Assembly: GCF_029867415.1 (NCBI RefSeq)
Contig: NC_081185.1
Coordinates: 70,627,156-70,691,155, forward strand
Length of the DNA: 64,000 nt
DNA from: Vicia villosa
Lineage: Eukaryota > Streptophyta > Magnoliopsida > Fabales > Fabaceae
Direction of reading: 5' to 3'
Translations under genes and position numbers: made by a program
Notes under the pieces: model-generated
Databases searched by the model: none
Told to the model about the DNA's origin: nothing
What the model saw: the letters and a program-made list of their open reading frames with translations, nothing else
Part shown: positions 45,816 through 58,740 of the stretch, one piece after another
Layout: every line of letters begins with the position of its first letter
Position numbering within the stretch: the first letter of the stretch is position 1

Positions 45816-46593
45816 GTGGAGAAAAAGTATTCCTAAAGATAGATGAAGAGGAGGAATTCAGAGAATTAGTGAAGAAATTAAATCATTTATTTAATATATG
45901 GTTCAACATGGTTAGAGCATAGCAAGCCAAAGACGTGGAAGTGGCGAGATTTATATGATGCTGAATCTGTGGGGTTACAATTTATGCACGGAGGAAAAAT
46001 ATTTTCTATCTACTTTATTTGGAACTCTTATAAAGCTTGATGCAGAAACAAAAAACATGGAGAGACTAGATGTGGCTCGAGTATTGGTTAGGGCACCGAT
46101 TTTAAAATTCATTTGAAACACAAATAGAATACATTTCAATAAATAAAATTTTACCATCCGAATAATAGAAGAGACTTGTGAGTGTGCTTCCATCCATGTT
46201 GAATTGGATAAGATAAAAAATTCTGAGGAAGTTGAAGGCTATGACACAAAAAATTCAAATGATTCATTTATCGCTCCGTTAATTACTTCCATGAATGGGT
46301 AAGGAAGACGTTAGAGTTAAAAAATGTGTTTATTACGAGAAAGGGATAATTCTGATCTTGATAATAGTGTGGCGCTCGAGGAAGAAAGATTAGCAAGGAA
46401 AGAGATTGACAAAAGGTCAAGTAATGTTGGAAATAATGGGATCGTGAAAAGATTTGTTTTAGATTCCAATATTGAAGAAGAGAGGAAGGTTATAGGAAAT
46501 AGAGGGAGGTGGCGAAAGAGAGAATGGTTGAGAGAAAAGGGTGGAAGTAAAGTCAAATAATATTGAAGACGGAGAAAAGGATTTATTAAAGCC

Positions 46594-46899
46594 TGTTATG
46601 GATCGGTCAAAGGCCTAATCGTCCAAGGCCCAATCTATCAAAAGGCCACTCTACCTGACTTAACATATAAAAATAGGTCACATGTTATGAAAGTTACACG
46701 ATCTCTGATCTCGCATTTTCACTATATTGTTCTTAAATCTTGAACGGACATGGGTGTTGGAGTACAAACCATGTAGTCCACCCCTGCACCATCATAAAGG
46801 AGACCAAAGCCACCGTTTAAAACCACTATTATCATCGTTTCATCATTTTTAGTTCACTCGTGGAGTTAGGTCATCCATTTCTGCTTCCCGAAAGGAACA
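46594..46899 (+). repeat. 5' LTR of a decayed Tat-like element
   Basis: Starts TGTTATGGATCGG, similar to the start of LTR D (TGTTCTGGACCGG), and ends GAAAGGAACA. A TATA box TATAAAAA is at 46666-46673. A primer-site-like TGGCGTTGTATGTGG follows at 46901, a damaged form of the TGGCGCCGT-type site common in this lineage. 306 bp. Confidence 0.6.
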
Positions 46900-46900
46900 A

Positions 46901-46918
46901 TGGCGTTGTATGTGGAAA
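46901..46918 (+). promoter_or_regulatory. degenerate primer-binding site
   Basis: TGGCGTTGTATGTGGAAA, one base after the LTR end. It looks like a mutated TGGCGCCGTCTGTGGGGA-type site. Confidence 0.5.
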
Positions 46919-47716
46919 ATGATTTCTGATTCCTACGTTTTCTGCAAAAAAATCAAGTTCACTTCATAAACGCCAACGAACAAATTCAAAAGTTCCATAT
47001 TTGTATTCTTGCGGTTCAGACCCAGATCTCTGGTTTGCTAGCTCATAAATTCCTTATATCTCAAAATTAGAATGCATTTGAGAACGAAGGTGGGGATTTG
47101 CCTACCACCGCTTTCGCTCCACGTCTTTGGAATTAAAATCTATGATTTTCTTGAAAACTCCACAAGAGAGCGAAAGACGACTCTCAGGCTCAAATCTAGG
47201 GTTACACCATACTCTAAAGGTAATTTCTATGAAGGTCGAGCAGAAGATGATAATTTCCATGGAAACCGGGCTAAATCCTCGCGAATTACTTCATGGTCGG
47301 GTAACCCCAAATTCATTTGAGGTGTATACCAAATTTGGAACAAGAAACAGATCGGGGATTATCAACTCCGGTGATCAAAAAGCACCTCGACAAAGCATTG
47401 GACTGAGCAATTTGACAAACCCAAATTTTCAACAGTCGACCTCGAGTCTACGTCTCGGAAGAAGTCAAACATCCAACAGACACCAGAAGACAGATGCAAA
47501 GCAGAGCATCTTGGACACCGTCCACTCTAGAGGATGCTTCAAAGCATAAAGCATGCTAAACCCGGATACCGCAGGGAGAACTACAACCAAACAGTCCAGA
47601 CATTGTCCAATCACTATGAGTTCATCGTTGGGGTTATCTACCCTGTTATTTATTTATTTGTGAAAAACTTAATTCATTGTTACCATGAAATTATGTGTTT
47701 ATCTCTCTCTCTCTCT

Positions 47717-47810
<94 letters not shown>

Positions 47811-48560
47811 ACATATTTTTCCCTACGTGTTTCTTTGTCTTTTTAAATTAGAAAATCCACAATAGGAGAACAGGGATAAAATGTATGAATACATTTCTGA
47901 TACGGACTTTCCACACTTCTGCGATTCTGATACAGCTTACGCGTACTCCGAGCAAATTGTGTATCTGATACAGACTTAAAACATATATGTGATTCCGATA
48001 TGGCTTAAAACACATTGTTTTCATGAATGTGTTTTTGATACAGACTTAATACAATTCTACGTTTCTAAAACGACTTATAACATATCCCATGCTTCATTTG
48101 GGTATCCAATAAAGACTTACGCAATTTAGTGATTCTGATATGGCTCATACGCACACCTCGCATCCGAGGTCTATTAAGTGCATTTCTCTGTAGCTGACGC
48201 GCCATCCCCCTTTGATCTAGCCAATCTCGGGATGTAGGTGGTGGATCCCAAAGACGTCCACCTCGATTCGACACAAGACTCGGGGGCTTGGATGGGGATC
48301 CTACCCTTGGCCGAGGAATAGTCTTCTCTAACATGGAGCATTGTACAAACATGACTACACTATACAGACTTTGCCAATTCGAGGCATCACAAGAGAACTG
48401 ATCCAAGACACAACATTTGATTGTCCTCACCATTCCAAATGATAAGCCCTTTCAGCATCGCTAGACTCAGGGTGATTTGTTCCCCTTTTGAAAATGAAGT
48501 AGAATTACCCTTCGAATCATTCTCGACTATAATAGGGTTGTCATTCATCATAACGAAAAT
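46919..48560 (+). mobile_element. decayed interior of Tat-like element with degenerate tandem repeats
   Basis: No Gag or Pol domain is recognisable; the 140-codon frame at 47127-47549 has no family I know. A (CT)n(AT)n tract lies at 47702-47808. From 47885 to 48160 a degenerate unit of about 35 bp, containing TTCTGATACAG followed by CTTA and ACACA, occurs seven to eight times. A G-run tract GACTCGGGGGCTTGG at 48277-48291 resembles a polypurine tract. In Tat elements such repeats lie before the 3' LTR, but no second copy of the 46594 LTR follows. Confidence 0.4.
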
Positions 48561-49050
48561 ACAGTAAACACTTAAATGACAATATGAAGTACAAAGAATG
48601 TACCTTGGAATGTAAGGTCAAAAGAAACAAGGCAAAAAAAGGGTGAATGTCAAAGCTTTGAAGTTTTTAGACTTTGAATGTGTAATGATAATTACCCATG
48701 TAAAAACGCTCTAAAAAAGATGAAAGGATTCAAAGGAAACAAGAAAAACTTAGTCTACAACATTGATAAAAAGTTTCTCCATACTCTTCTCTCTATCCTT
48801 ATATATAGAGATAGGCAATCAAACAGATCGGATTGAAAGTGAAAAACAAATACGGATCGAGGGTCAGATTTCATCTTGAAAACTCGAGTATACACAAGTA
48901 CATGGTAAGTTGACTCATGACACCCCCAATACCTTTTATGTTCACACGTCAAAGAAAAAACAGCAAAACTCACGTCTCCATTACACTTTGACAAAACCAA
49001 AGCAACGCATGTCAGCCGATGACTGGATGTTCATTCTCATAGGCCAGATA
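48561..49050. other. sequence without recognisable feature
   Basis: Short open frames only. No terminal repeats or domains identified. Confidence 0.35.
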
Positions 49051-49658
49051 CGACTACTAGAAGACTCCTCGAGCATCCAAAATACCAATAAATCTTATGA
49101 GCAAATATTTCGTGTCAGGTAAAAGTCCAATAATACAAGTCCCACTTATTCAACCTTCTCCATTGAACCCAAGGTATAAATATCCTCATAAAATATTTTC
49201 AGCTACACCATCTATTGTGGTGAAAAACAATGTCAAGAAAAAGTATAATAGGGAATTATGGAAGACAAGAAGAATAACAAGGATTAGTTATAACTTCTAT
49301 TCTTTTACTTTCTCTTCAAGCAAGATTACAAGTCTTACAAGATTAACAAATAACCCTCTCACCCTAAATTAGGATTTGCAGTATGCAATAATGAGAGACT
49401 AATATGCTATTTAGAATAAAACCTAACATACTAAACTAATGGGCTTTTTCACAAATACCCATTACAAGCCAAATTAGGGTACAAGCTAACTTAAATAATT
49501 AGACATAACAAACAGGACCAATTCGAAATACTAATAAACCTAGCATTTTAACACCCACATACTAGAACACACTTCGACTACAATATGTAGGTCTTCGACA
49601 CAATCTCTGTCAAACCAGAAGCTACCCTTCAACACACTAGAGTTCGATCCAATTCTCA
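49050..49658 (-). repeat. 3' LTR of copia element H (left border approximate)
   Basis: In minus orientation the LTR starts TGAGAATTGGATCG at 49658, right after a purine-rich AAGGTGGAGATTTC tract (49672-49659). A TATA box on the minus strand (TATTTATACC near 49183-49173) lies about 480 bases into it. The other border is not resolved; 49050 is an estimate from the TATA position. Confidence 0.45.
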
Positions 49659-49739
49659 GAAATCTCCACCTTGGAACAAACTCTATAACATCAAAGAACA
49701 AACTAGCTTTCGTCATGCAGCTTTATCAACTGCATACAG

Positions 49740-52614
49740 TGGAAAAACTTAACTCGGCAATGTCTTGGTGATCATATCAGCAGCATTATGATCTATCGAA
49801 ACCTTCATCACATGGACTTTTCCATGCTCGATTACTCCTCTAATGAAATTGAACCTTACATCGATGTGTTTAGTTCACTCATGATATTTTGAGTTCTTTG
49901 ACAAGTGTATTCCACTTTGACTATCACAGTTAGTAGTGATACCTCGAATTTGAAGTTTCAGCTCCTTTGCAAAACCTTCAAGCCACAATGCTTCTTTCAC
50001 AACTTCAGTTAGGGCAATATACTCCGCTTTAGTGGTTGATAGAGCAACAACCTTTTGAAGTATTTCTTTCCAACTAATTGTTGTGTCAAACATAGTGAAA
50101 ACATATCCAGAAATAGATTTTCTAGAATCCATACAACCTACATAATCAGAGTCGACATATCCTTCATTTATGGCTTTACTATCTTCATCCAAGGCTCCAC
50201 CATAAATTAGGACCCTATTCAGAGACCCATTTATGTACCTTAAAATTCACTTCAATGCTTACCAATGAGCCTTTCCAGGATTCTCCATGTACCTTCTTAC
50301 AAGACTTACTACATATGCTATACCGGGTCTAGTACAAACCATAGCATACATCAAAGAACCAATTATATTAGCATATGGGATGCTATTCATATAGGCTCTT
50401 TCCATATCAGTACTGGGACACTGATCAATACTCAGCTTGAATTGAGGGTTTGTTGTAGTCACAACAGACTTTGAGTTTGGCATACCAAACTTTTCGAAAA
50501 ACTCCTGTAGGTATGCCTCTTGAGATAAGCATAATTTCGACTATTTTCTATCTCTTCGAATGTCAATTCCCAGAATCCTGAATGTGGATTCTCCATGTAC
50601 CTTCTTACAAGACTTACTACATATGCTATACCGGGTCTAGTACAAACCATAGCATACATCAAAGAACCAATTATATTAGCATATGGGATGCTATTCATAT
50701 AGGCTCTTTCCATATCAGTACTGGGACACTGATCAATACTCAGCTTGAATTGAGGGTTTGTTGTAGTCACAACAGACTTTGAGTTTGGCATACCAAACTT
50801 TTCGAAAAACTCCTGTAGGTATGCCTCTTGAGATAAGCATAATTTCGACTATTTTCTATCTCTTCAAATGTCAATTCCCAGAATCCTGAATGTGGATCCC
50901 AAATCCTTCATATCGAACTCCTTATTAGCCTTCACCCTCTTTACATCTTCAAAATTGTTGCTAGCTATGAGAATATCATCCACACAAAAAAACAATATAA
51001 CAAATGAATTACCAGGTAGAAATCTGAAGTAAACGCATTAGTCGAAGTGACTTCTAATGAAACTTATGAGTGCCATGAACTTGTCGAATCTCATATTCCA
51101 CTGTCGAGAAGATTGTTTCAGTCCTTATAAAGATCTCTTTAGCTTGCACACATAACCTTCCTTCATCTTTTCGACATACCCTTCAAGTTGCCTCATCAGG
51201 ATCATTTCATCTAGATCACCATACAAGAACACAGTCTTCACATCCATCTGTTCCAGTTCAAGATCGAATTGCGTCACCGTGGCAAGCAACATTCGAATGT
51301 ACTTGTGCTTCACAACAGGAGAAAACACATCATTGATGTTGACGCCTTCTTTCTGAGTGAAACCCCTTGCGACCAACTTTGCCTTGTATCTTTTTTACGC
51401 CACTCCTTCGGTTCCTTCCTTAACTTTGAAAATCTATTTACAGCTGACTAACCTTGCCCCAGCAGGTTTCTTGATCAGTTCCCATGTGTGATTATCATGA
51501 AGATATTTCATCTCATCATTCATGGCCTTCAGCCATTCAGTCTTATTTCGACTCCTCATATCTTCCTTATAGTCTCTAGGTTCTTCGTCTAAAAACTCAC
51601 TTGCAGAGATTAAGGCATAAGCTATAAGATCTGCATACCCAAGTCTCTGAGGTGGCTTGATGACTCTTCTCGACCTATATCTTGACACTAGGTAGTCATC
51701 GGCAGTTTCCTCAACTTCTTCAGCATCTTCTGCTTCTTCTTCGACTTCATCAAGGATATGCAATTCAGCATCAACATGATCCACCTCAACAGGAATCTCT
51801 GCCTGTTCCAGCTCTTCGTCAAATGTTTCTGTATTTTGACCAACATCATCAGTTTTCTTAAAATCCATTTCAGCTTCATTGAAAACTATATCTCGTCTGG
51901 TGATACTCTTCTTGTGACCTGGATCTAGACACCATAGCCTATAAGCTTTGACTCCTTCAGGGTATCCCATGAACATGCATTTCAGAGCTCTAGGTTTGAC
52001 CTTGTCTTGCCTAATGTAAGCATAGGCTATGCAACCAAATACTCTCAGTTTGTCGAGATCTGGTGGATGTCCTGACCAAACTTCTTCAGGTGTCTTCATA
52101 TCTAACGCTGTTGAAGGACATCTGTTTATCAGATATGTTGTTGTCAAAACAACCTCATCTCAGAACACCTTCTTTAACCCAGTACTAGTCAACATGCATC
52201 TAACTTTCTCCAAAATAGTTCGATTAAACCTTTCATCCAAACCATTTTGCTTTGGATTTTCTGCAGTAGTTATATGCTTTGCAATACCAGAGGCAGCACA
52301 AAAGCTGTCGAACGCCTCATTGTAAAATTCAAGGCCATTGTCGGATCTCAACCTCTTGACCTTTCTGCTCGTCTGATTTTCAACCAGAGTCTTCCAACTT
52401 TTGAAATTCTCAAAAGTTTCATCCTTATTCTTCTAGATGAATATCCATAATTTTCTAGAATAATCATATACTATGGATAGAAAATACATCGCTCCTAAAT
52501 GTGATGGACACCTTGCAGGCCCCAAAAGATCACCATGGATATAATCAAGGGATCCATGTGTTCTTTGTTTGCCTTTGTTGAACGTCACTCTGCAAGATTT
52601 TCCAAGTACACAGG
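49740..52614 (-). pseudogene. Ty1/copia pol of element H
   Basis: Minus strand, in order: integrase finger end (VLGKSCRVTF), core with D (DYIHGDLLGPARC), D (RSDNGLEF) and E (NGLDERFNRTILE), the integrase C-terminus (WSGHPPDLDKLRVFGCIAYA), and an acidic linker. Reverse transcriptase follows (MVARGFTQKEGVNINDVFSP, DVKTVFLYGDLDE, with CVDD at the catalytic site instead of YVDD, then GSLMYAMVCTRPGIAY). RNase H comes last (DYVGCMDSRKSISGYVFT, STTKAEYIAL), ending near 49755. Defects include a stop in the integrase core (IFI-stop-KNKDE), frameshifts near 52150, 51400 and 50230, and a 308-bp duplication in reverse transcriptase. Gag and protease are cut off at 52614 by insertion of element B; they should lie beyond the window. 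Confidence 0.9.
50278..50893. repeat. 308-bp tandem duplication inside copia pol
   Basis: Copies at 50278-50585 and 50586-50893 start with GGATTCTCCATGTACC and end with CAGAATCCTGAATGT. I find one difference (TCTTCGAATG versus TCTTCAAATG, near 50550 and 50858). The unit repeats the MPNSKSV...RRYMENP segment of reverse transcriptase. GTGGAT or GGAT at the joints may be the microhomology that generated it. Confidence 0.95.
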
Positions 52615-53774
52615 TTTAACCTCGGTTTTTTGAGGCGAACTGACTCCTTGCTCTTTTTTTTTTTGATTTTTTTTTTTTGCAAGAGTCGCCACCGACTTTT
52701 ATTTTATCCAAAAAAAGGAAAGGCATAAAAGAACAGGAAAGACCTTTTGACAGATTTTGGGTTCGGGGGGTTGGTTATACAAAGGGAAGGTTTTAAGCAC
52801 CCTTTGTATCCATGGTTATCCATGGGCTCTTAGTTTTGTTTAGATCACTTTTGCTCTTGTTTGATTCTTAAAATAAGCTCGGCAAGACATTAAGCCTTGT
52901 GCCTACATACCTCCTCTGTGCAATGGAGAAGTCAGAGCTAATGTAGTTCCGCTTAAAAGGGAAAACGGTTTAAAAAAACGAATAAACACTTTATCATCGT
53001 CGGAGAGAAATACTCGGCCATTGATCTTGAGCATGAGAACAAATGAGTTCTTTGCATCGCTAATGAAAGAAGGGCTCCAACTCGGATAAAATCAACGAGT
53101 ATGCCACTAGCTCTCTCACGCAGAAAAGATCTCATTATATCAATCAATTTCAAAATCGTGGGGTATCACAACTCACTACAACATTTAATCGTGTCTAAAT
53201 TTTGAAAGAAAAGCCACTAAGGGCAAAAGGTATTTTATAAGAAAAGATTTTTAAAAGAGGTTTTACAAACATAAGAAGATTTTGGAAAAAGGGAGAAGAT
53301 TTTGAAAATTTAAGAAGTGGGAGGAGATGAAAAGGCTATCCTAGTGCTTAAAATAAAAGTTTAAGGAGAGAATAATCTGACCAAAATAAGAAACCAACAG
53401 TTGACCGACGCATTACCACTTGGGGATACAGATGAACTTATTATCTTTAGCACCACTTTGCATTAAGCACATTAAAATTCTGACGAAAATCGGGCAGAGT
53501 AACGACTGTTTTCGGGTAAAATCCTTATCTCAATGCCTTGGAATTAACCATCAAGGACTTTCAAGGAAATACCTGCATACACAAACAAACAACAATCCAA
53601 TGCCAGACAGACTGAACAACCACAAAGTAATAACAGAATAAGGGTCCAGAGGCACTAAATCCATAAGTCCGAATCTCCAAAATGCTAGGGATAGTAACCA
53701 GTAGTCCAAGAGAGAACCTTAAGCGTTTTTTAGATTTTTGTTGTTTATTAGTGTTTTAGTATAAAAGTAAAGTA

Positions 53775-54362
53775 TGGTCCAAGTGGACAAAAAGAAAATA
53801 GCGGAAACATAAACATAGCGTCCAAATGGACAAAGAGAAAATAGCGGAATATAAACGTCCAAATGGACAAAGAGAAAATAGCAGAAATATAAATAATATG
53901 TCCAAATGGACAAAGAAAAAAAATAGCAGAAATATAAATAATATGTCCAAATGGACAAAGAAAAAATAGCAGAAATATAAATAATATGTCCAAATGGACA
54001 AAGGAAAAATAGCAGAAATATAAATAATATGTCCAAATGGACAAAGGAAAAATAACAGAAATATAAATAATATGTCCAAGTGGACAAAGAAAAAATAACA
54101 GAAACATAAATAATATGTCCAAATGGACAAAGAAAAAATAACAGAAATATAAATAATATGTCCAAGTGGACAAAGAAAAAATAACAGAAACATAAATAAT
54201 ATGTCCAAATGGACAAAGAAAAAATAACAGAAATATAAATAATATGTCCAAATGGACAAAGAAAAAATAACAGAAATATAAATAATATGTCCAAATGGAC
54301 AAAGAAAAAATAACAGAAATATAAATAATATGTCCAAGTGGACAAAGAAAAAATAACAGATA
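53775..54362. repeat. 43-bp minisatellite in LTR B (left copy)
   Basis: About 13 units with core GTCCAAATGGACAAAGAAAA followed by ATAACAGAAATATAAATAAT. Variants have AAGTGG or GGAAAAATAGC. Each unit carries a short inverted repeat GTCC(AAAT)GGAC. The same array occurs in the right LTR (63039-63626). Confidence 0.95.
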
Positions 54363-55402
54363 TATAAGTAATAAATAATAAAATAAAGCATAAAGCAAGA
54401 AATATAAAGAACAATATAATAAAATGCGATAAATAATAAAATAAAGCATAAAGCAAGAAATATAAAGAACAATATAATAAAATGCGGAAATTAAAGTCAA
54501 TTGTTAGTATGTTAAAGATAACCATCTTGAAACTTGTCAAGTATGTTATCAAAGTTAGTAATAAAGATTGATGGTGAGTGAAGGATGTTCTTGGATTTAA
54601 ATTCAATGGAACTTTATCAGAAGCTTGATAAAATCATAGCGACTACACGATAAAATTCCATAAGTCTTAAATCAACCGCATACAATTCTCTGCCATATTT
54701 GATCTTTTATTCTGATTCGGGACAAAGGAAAAAGATAAGAAACAATATCAAATAATATACAAAAATAAATATAAAACAAATTAAACTTAATTCATTCTTT
54801 TTGTGATTTTTTTTTGGAATTGATTTTAAGTTAATTAACAAGCTAATTAAACAAATAATTATACAAATAATTAAACTTAACAAGAAAAATATTATTTTAT
54901 ATGTCAAAAATTAGATTATAAAAAATATAAACCTAAATCTAAAAGGAAAATATTTTTGGAGTTTTTTGATTGGTTAAAAATAATTAAAAAAGCAATATTT
55001 ACATAATTACTAATTAATTAAGCAATATAAATTAATTATGAAAAGAAATAAAATATTTTTATGTTAAAAATTAAATAAACATTTTATCAACTTAAAACTA
55101 AAATTAAAACATTTTTTTTTGAGAAATTGAAAATATGCATAAATATGGAGTTTTTAATTCATGAACTCCTAACACTACTACATATTAAAAATTACATTGT
55201 ACTTACTCTATGATGTTCCAAGAGTGGAATAGAGTGATTGAAATTGATTGAAAGTGGCTATTTGAATGAGCCTTGATTTTTACAAGTTTCTTGAAACTTT
55301 TGAAAAATATAAAACTTATGCTATGCTTTTGGAGTGTGTTGTTGTTCTTCTCTTGTTTCTCCTCCTCTTTTTTCTCTCCCTTGAATGAAGAAAATGAAGC
55401 TT

Positions 55403-55410
55403 TATTTATA
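55403..55410 (-). promoter_or_regulatory. TATA box of LTR B
   Basis: The minus strand reads GCCTATAAATAAAGC. It lies about 2.5 kb into the LTR in its orientation, leaving a long R-U5 part that contains the minisatellite. Confidence 0.5.
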
Positions 55411-57934
55411 GGCAAAGAGTTTGATCTAGGAGGCCAAGCAAGTGGAAAAAATAATGATTGATTTTGTGGAAAAAGAATGGAATATTCTTTTATGCTAAGA
55501 TAAAAAACTTAACCATGGTTTAATCACTCAATTATTATTCTTTCCAATCTTGCAATCTTATCTTTGATGCTTTGAATATATCATTGCTTGTATCACATGA
55601 AGCTTCCTTGCATTATCCTTGAATTATCATTGAATTATCCTTGAATTATCTCACTTTAATTAAACTTTAAATGAATAAAATTTAATTAAAATGAAATAAA
55701 AATGTTATGGATCATGGATGGGTCGTGGATTCCCCTTAGACATATGGGAATCAAGATTGAATCACAAAAGAATTGGCCTTTTTGAAAAAGAATCAAATTT
55801 TGGTCATTACTTGTTTCATGCACTTTTCCAAAAAAGGTCAACTTCATCAAGGCATATCTCCCTCAATTTTGATCCTATGAAAGTGTTCTTTAACTTTTTG
55901 GAAAGCCCAAGATGTCCTCTACAAGCCACTTTGGAAGCGTTTTTGCATTTGGAGAAGTTATTTTGATGATATGGGCTTTGACAAAAAACTGCTTTTTGTT
56001 GACTTTCAAAATGACCCGTAATGTTTTGGCTTATATCTCTTAGGCGGAAGCATTTCTTGACCTTGGTCCCAACATCAAAGTTGTAGAGAACTGAATTTCC
56101 TTGAGAATGAGCTTTGGTTGGAATTTTTATGATAAATTATGAGAGAGTTATGGTCGGTCAAAGTTCAGTTGACTTTTAGGTAAAAAACTCTAATTTTGCA
56201 ATTTTGAGTTTTGTCGATTTCTGAACTTTTCTTGATGAATTATGATCAACCATTGATCACATGATGAATCTTTTGACAAAATATGGATGTTGACCAAAAA
56301 TTGCATTTTTGACTGTCTGTTGACTTTTTGGTCAAACTGGTCGTCTGTTGACTGTTTGAGCTGTTGACTGTGCGTCCGAGCGAATCGAAGTTTGAAAATT
56401 TGTCTGGTGGTACTTTGAGACGTACGTAGATCCATGAAATCCATTTGAGGTCTCAAAAACTCGTTCTCCTGAAAAAAATAAAAAAACCTAGTTAGGGACT
56501 GTTTGTGTAGGAGACAGTTAGGCGTACCTGATTTTTGTGCAGTGTTGAGTCTCTGTTGGCCACGTGATTATCAGAAGACTTCTAGAACAAAATCTTGGAA
56601 ATTCGAAGTGCGAAAAATTGATTTGACTGATGGTACAAACACGGAGAATTGCGCTGATAGCGGGTTTGACTGGTATCTAACTGTCCGGGTATTAACGTAA
56701 CAGTTAAAGTGAAAATTCAACAGTTAAAGTTTTTTTCTCTTTTTTTTTGTTTTTGTTGTGTTAATGGTGAAAAATTTATTTAACTGAGCTGTTAGAAAAA
56801 CACAAACATAATAAATAAATAAAATATACTGTACGCGAACGAAAATACCGATAATAACCTTGAAAAAATATTTAATGCACAGAAAAATAAATATTTAACA
56901 CACATAATTTTATCTTGATAATTAAACTACCGTACGACAGATAGTACAACATTTAATACTAACAGTACAAATATTACATAATATAATGAACAGTACGACA
57001 AATAAAATAAACGGTACACTATTTGAAAGCGACAAATACAACAAACTTTAAAAATGACGATTAATAATCCATGCTATGAACAACAGAAAATAGATGATCG
57101 GAAGTGTAACCATCGCAGGTCCGCATTTTTCAGGACTATGCAGACAGAAGAAGGACATGATCACCGTAAAAATAGTGATGACTATAAGAAAAAGTGTATC
57201 CATCCACTTTGCCATTTTTGCCGAGGAAGAAGAGAAAATAATTATGAGATAGAAGTTTGAGAAATTTGGGAGATGAGTGAAATTTGGTGTGAGAATTTAT
57301 GGAAAAAATGAGGAGTATTTATAGAGTGAAAAGAGAGAGATAGAGACGTTGGGAGTGGAGTATACCGTTTGAATAGTAGTAGGATTTGAAAAAAAAAGTA
57401 TGGTAGGTTTTGAAAAGAAAAAGGGTATAGAATAAAGCTAGGATTTGATTTTGAAAAAAAAGATTTGAAAAGAAAGAAAGAGATTTAAAAAAAAAAAATA
57501 ATATAGTATAAAAATAAAAATTAGTGGGAAATAAAACCAAGAATAATTTAATTGTTACCAGTATAATCTGAAACCCGGACTCCGCGCCTGCAAATTTTAA
57601 TTCTGCACGAACTGCGTCAGCATTATTTATCTGAAAATAAATCTCAAATAAACAGTGTATGAAGTGATAAACAGTATTTGGCGTTTATGAAAGGATAAAT
57701 TTAACAGCGAACCAAAATACTGTATAAAAAAAATTCTAAAAATTGAGTATTCATAAAATCAGGATATTTATGAAATAAAAATCCAAGATTGTATAAAAAT
57801 CCAAAATTTTAGACAGAAGTCTGTTGACTTCTTTTTTTGAAAAAAGAACGAGGGCGAATTTTGGGGTATAACAATAATGATCATAACACTTAGAAAATGA
57901 TGGGATCTCAGAGGTCAAAAATTGGGGTGCAACA

Positions 57935-57958
57935 GATGCCCCTATTTAAGTTTCTTCT
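57935..57958 (-). promoter_or_regulatory. polypurine-type tract of element B
   Basis: The minus strand reads AGAAGAAACTTAAATAGGGG followed by CATC directly before the 3' LTR start TGTTGCACCCC. Confidence 0.55.
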
Positions 57959-58264
57959 ATCCGGAGACACGATGATTGTAAATCTTCGTTTTAACGTGAT
58001 GGAAGAGACTTAAATATATAAAAAACACAATTTTTGAACCTGAGATGCAATGTAATGCTTATGATTATGAATTCATATGATTACTACGAGATGGAAACAG
58101 GACACCAATGGGGAGAAGTAAACAGACTCCGCTAGGGAAAAGGTATACGTCATCTAGGAATAGAATCAGACTTCACACAAGAAAGAAACAGTTGACAAAA
58201 GCTTTCAAGATAAAACATGATTGAACTTTGAGAAGAGAATATCTGAGGCATCCATGAATGTGGC

Positions 58265-58740
58265 TACATAAAATGAATATCAAGGTAAAACATGATTGGA
58301 CAACATCAAATGACAATCAAGGTAAAACATGATTGGGCAACATCGAATGACAATCAAGGTAAAACATGATTGGGTAATCATCAACGGACAATCAAGGTAA
58401 AACATGATCACAGGTCCATCAAGGTAAAACAGGATTGGATGTCATTAAGGATAATCAAGGTAAAACATGATTGGATAATCATCAACGGACAATCAAGGTA
58501 AAACATGATTAGATAATCGTCACAGATCCATCAAGGTAAAACATGATTGGATGTCATTAAGGGATAATCAAGGTAAAACATGATTGGATAACATCAAATG
58601 ACAATCAAGGTAAAACATGATTGAAAAATACCAAATGACAATCAAGGTAAAACATGATTAGAGAATACCAAGTGACAATCAAGGTAAAACATGATTAGAG
58701 AACACCAAGGTCAATCAAGGTAAAACATGATTTGAACTTT
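58265..58740. repeat. 36-38-bp tandem array in the interior of B
   Basis: The unit ATCAAGGTAAAACATGATTG plus a variable linker (GATAATCATCAACGGACA or GAATACCAAATGACA types) occurs about 13 times. The first half is strongly conserved and the linker varies, so the constant part may be under selection or recently homogenised. Confidence 0.9.

Larger units (their letters stand above)
52615..57934 (-). repeat. 3' LTR of element B
   Basis: 5,320 bp. On the plus strand it starts TTTAACCTCGG (one change from TGTAACCTCGG of the right copy) and ends ATTGGGGTGCAACA. The first 2.1 kb matches 61877-64000 with only about six substitutions or small length changes that I can see (e.g. near 52856, 52901, 53039 and 53147). 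A minus-strand TATA box is at 55410-55403. The block 56010-56270 is shared with LTR A. The open frames of 238-295 codons over the minisatellite are not genes. Confidence 0.85.

Noticed and set aside
53775..54362. CRISPR-like regular repeats
   Set aside because: Units are contiguous 43-bp minisatellite copies without unique spacers, in a plant retrotransposon LTR.
53719..54606. Open frames of 238-295 codons on the minus strand (also at 62983-63870), rich in Phe, Ile, Leu and resembling membrane proteins
   Set aside because: They are produced by the 43-bp minisatellite, which lacks stops in all three phases; the hydrophobic look comes from T-rich complement sequence.
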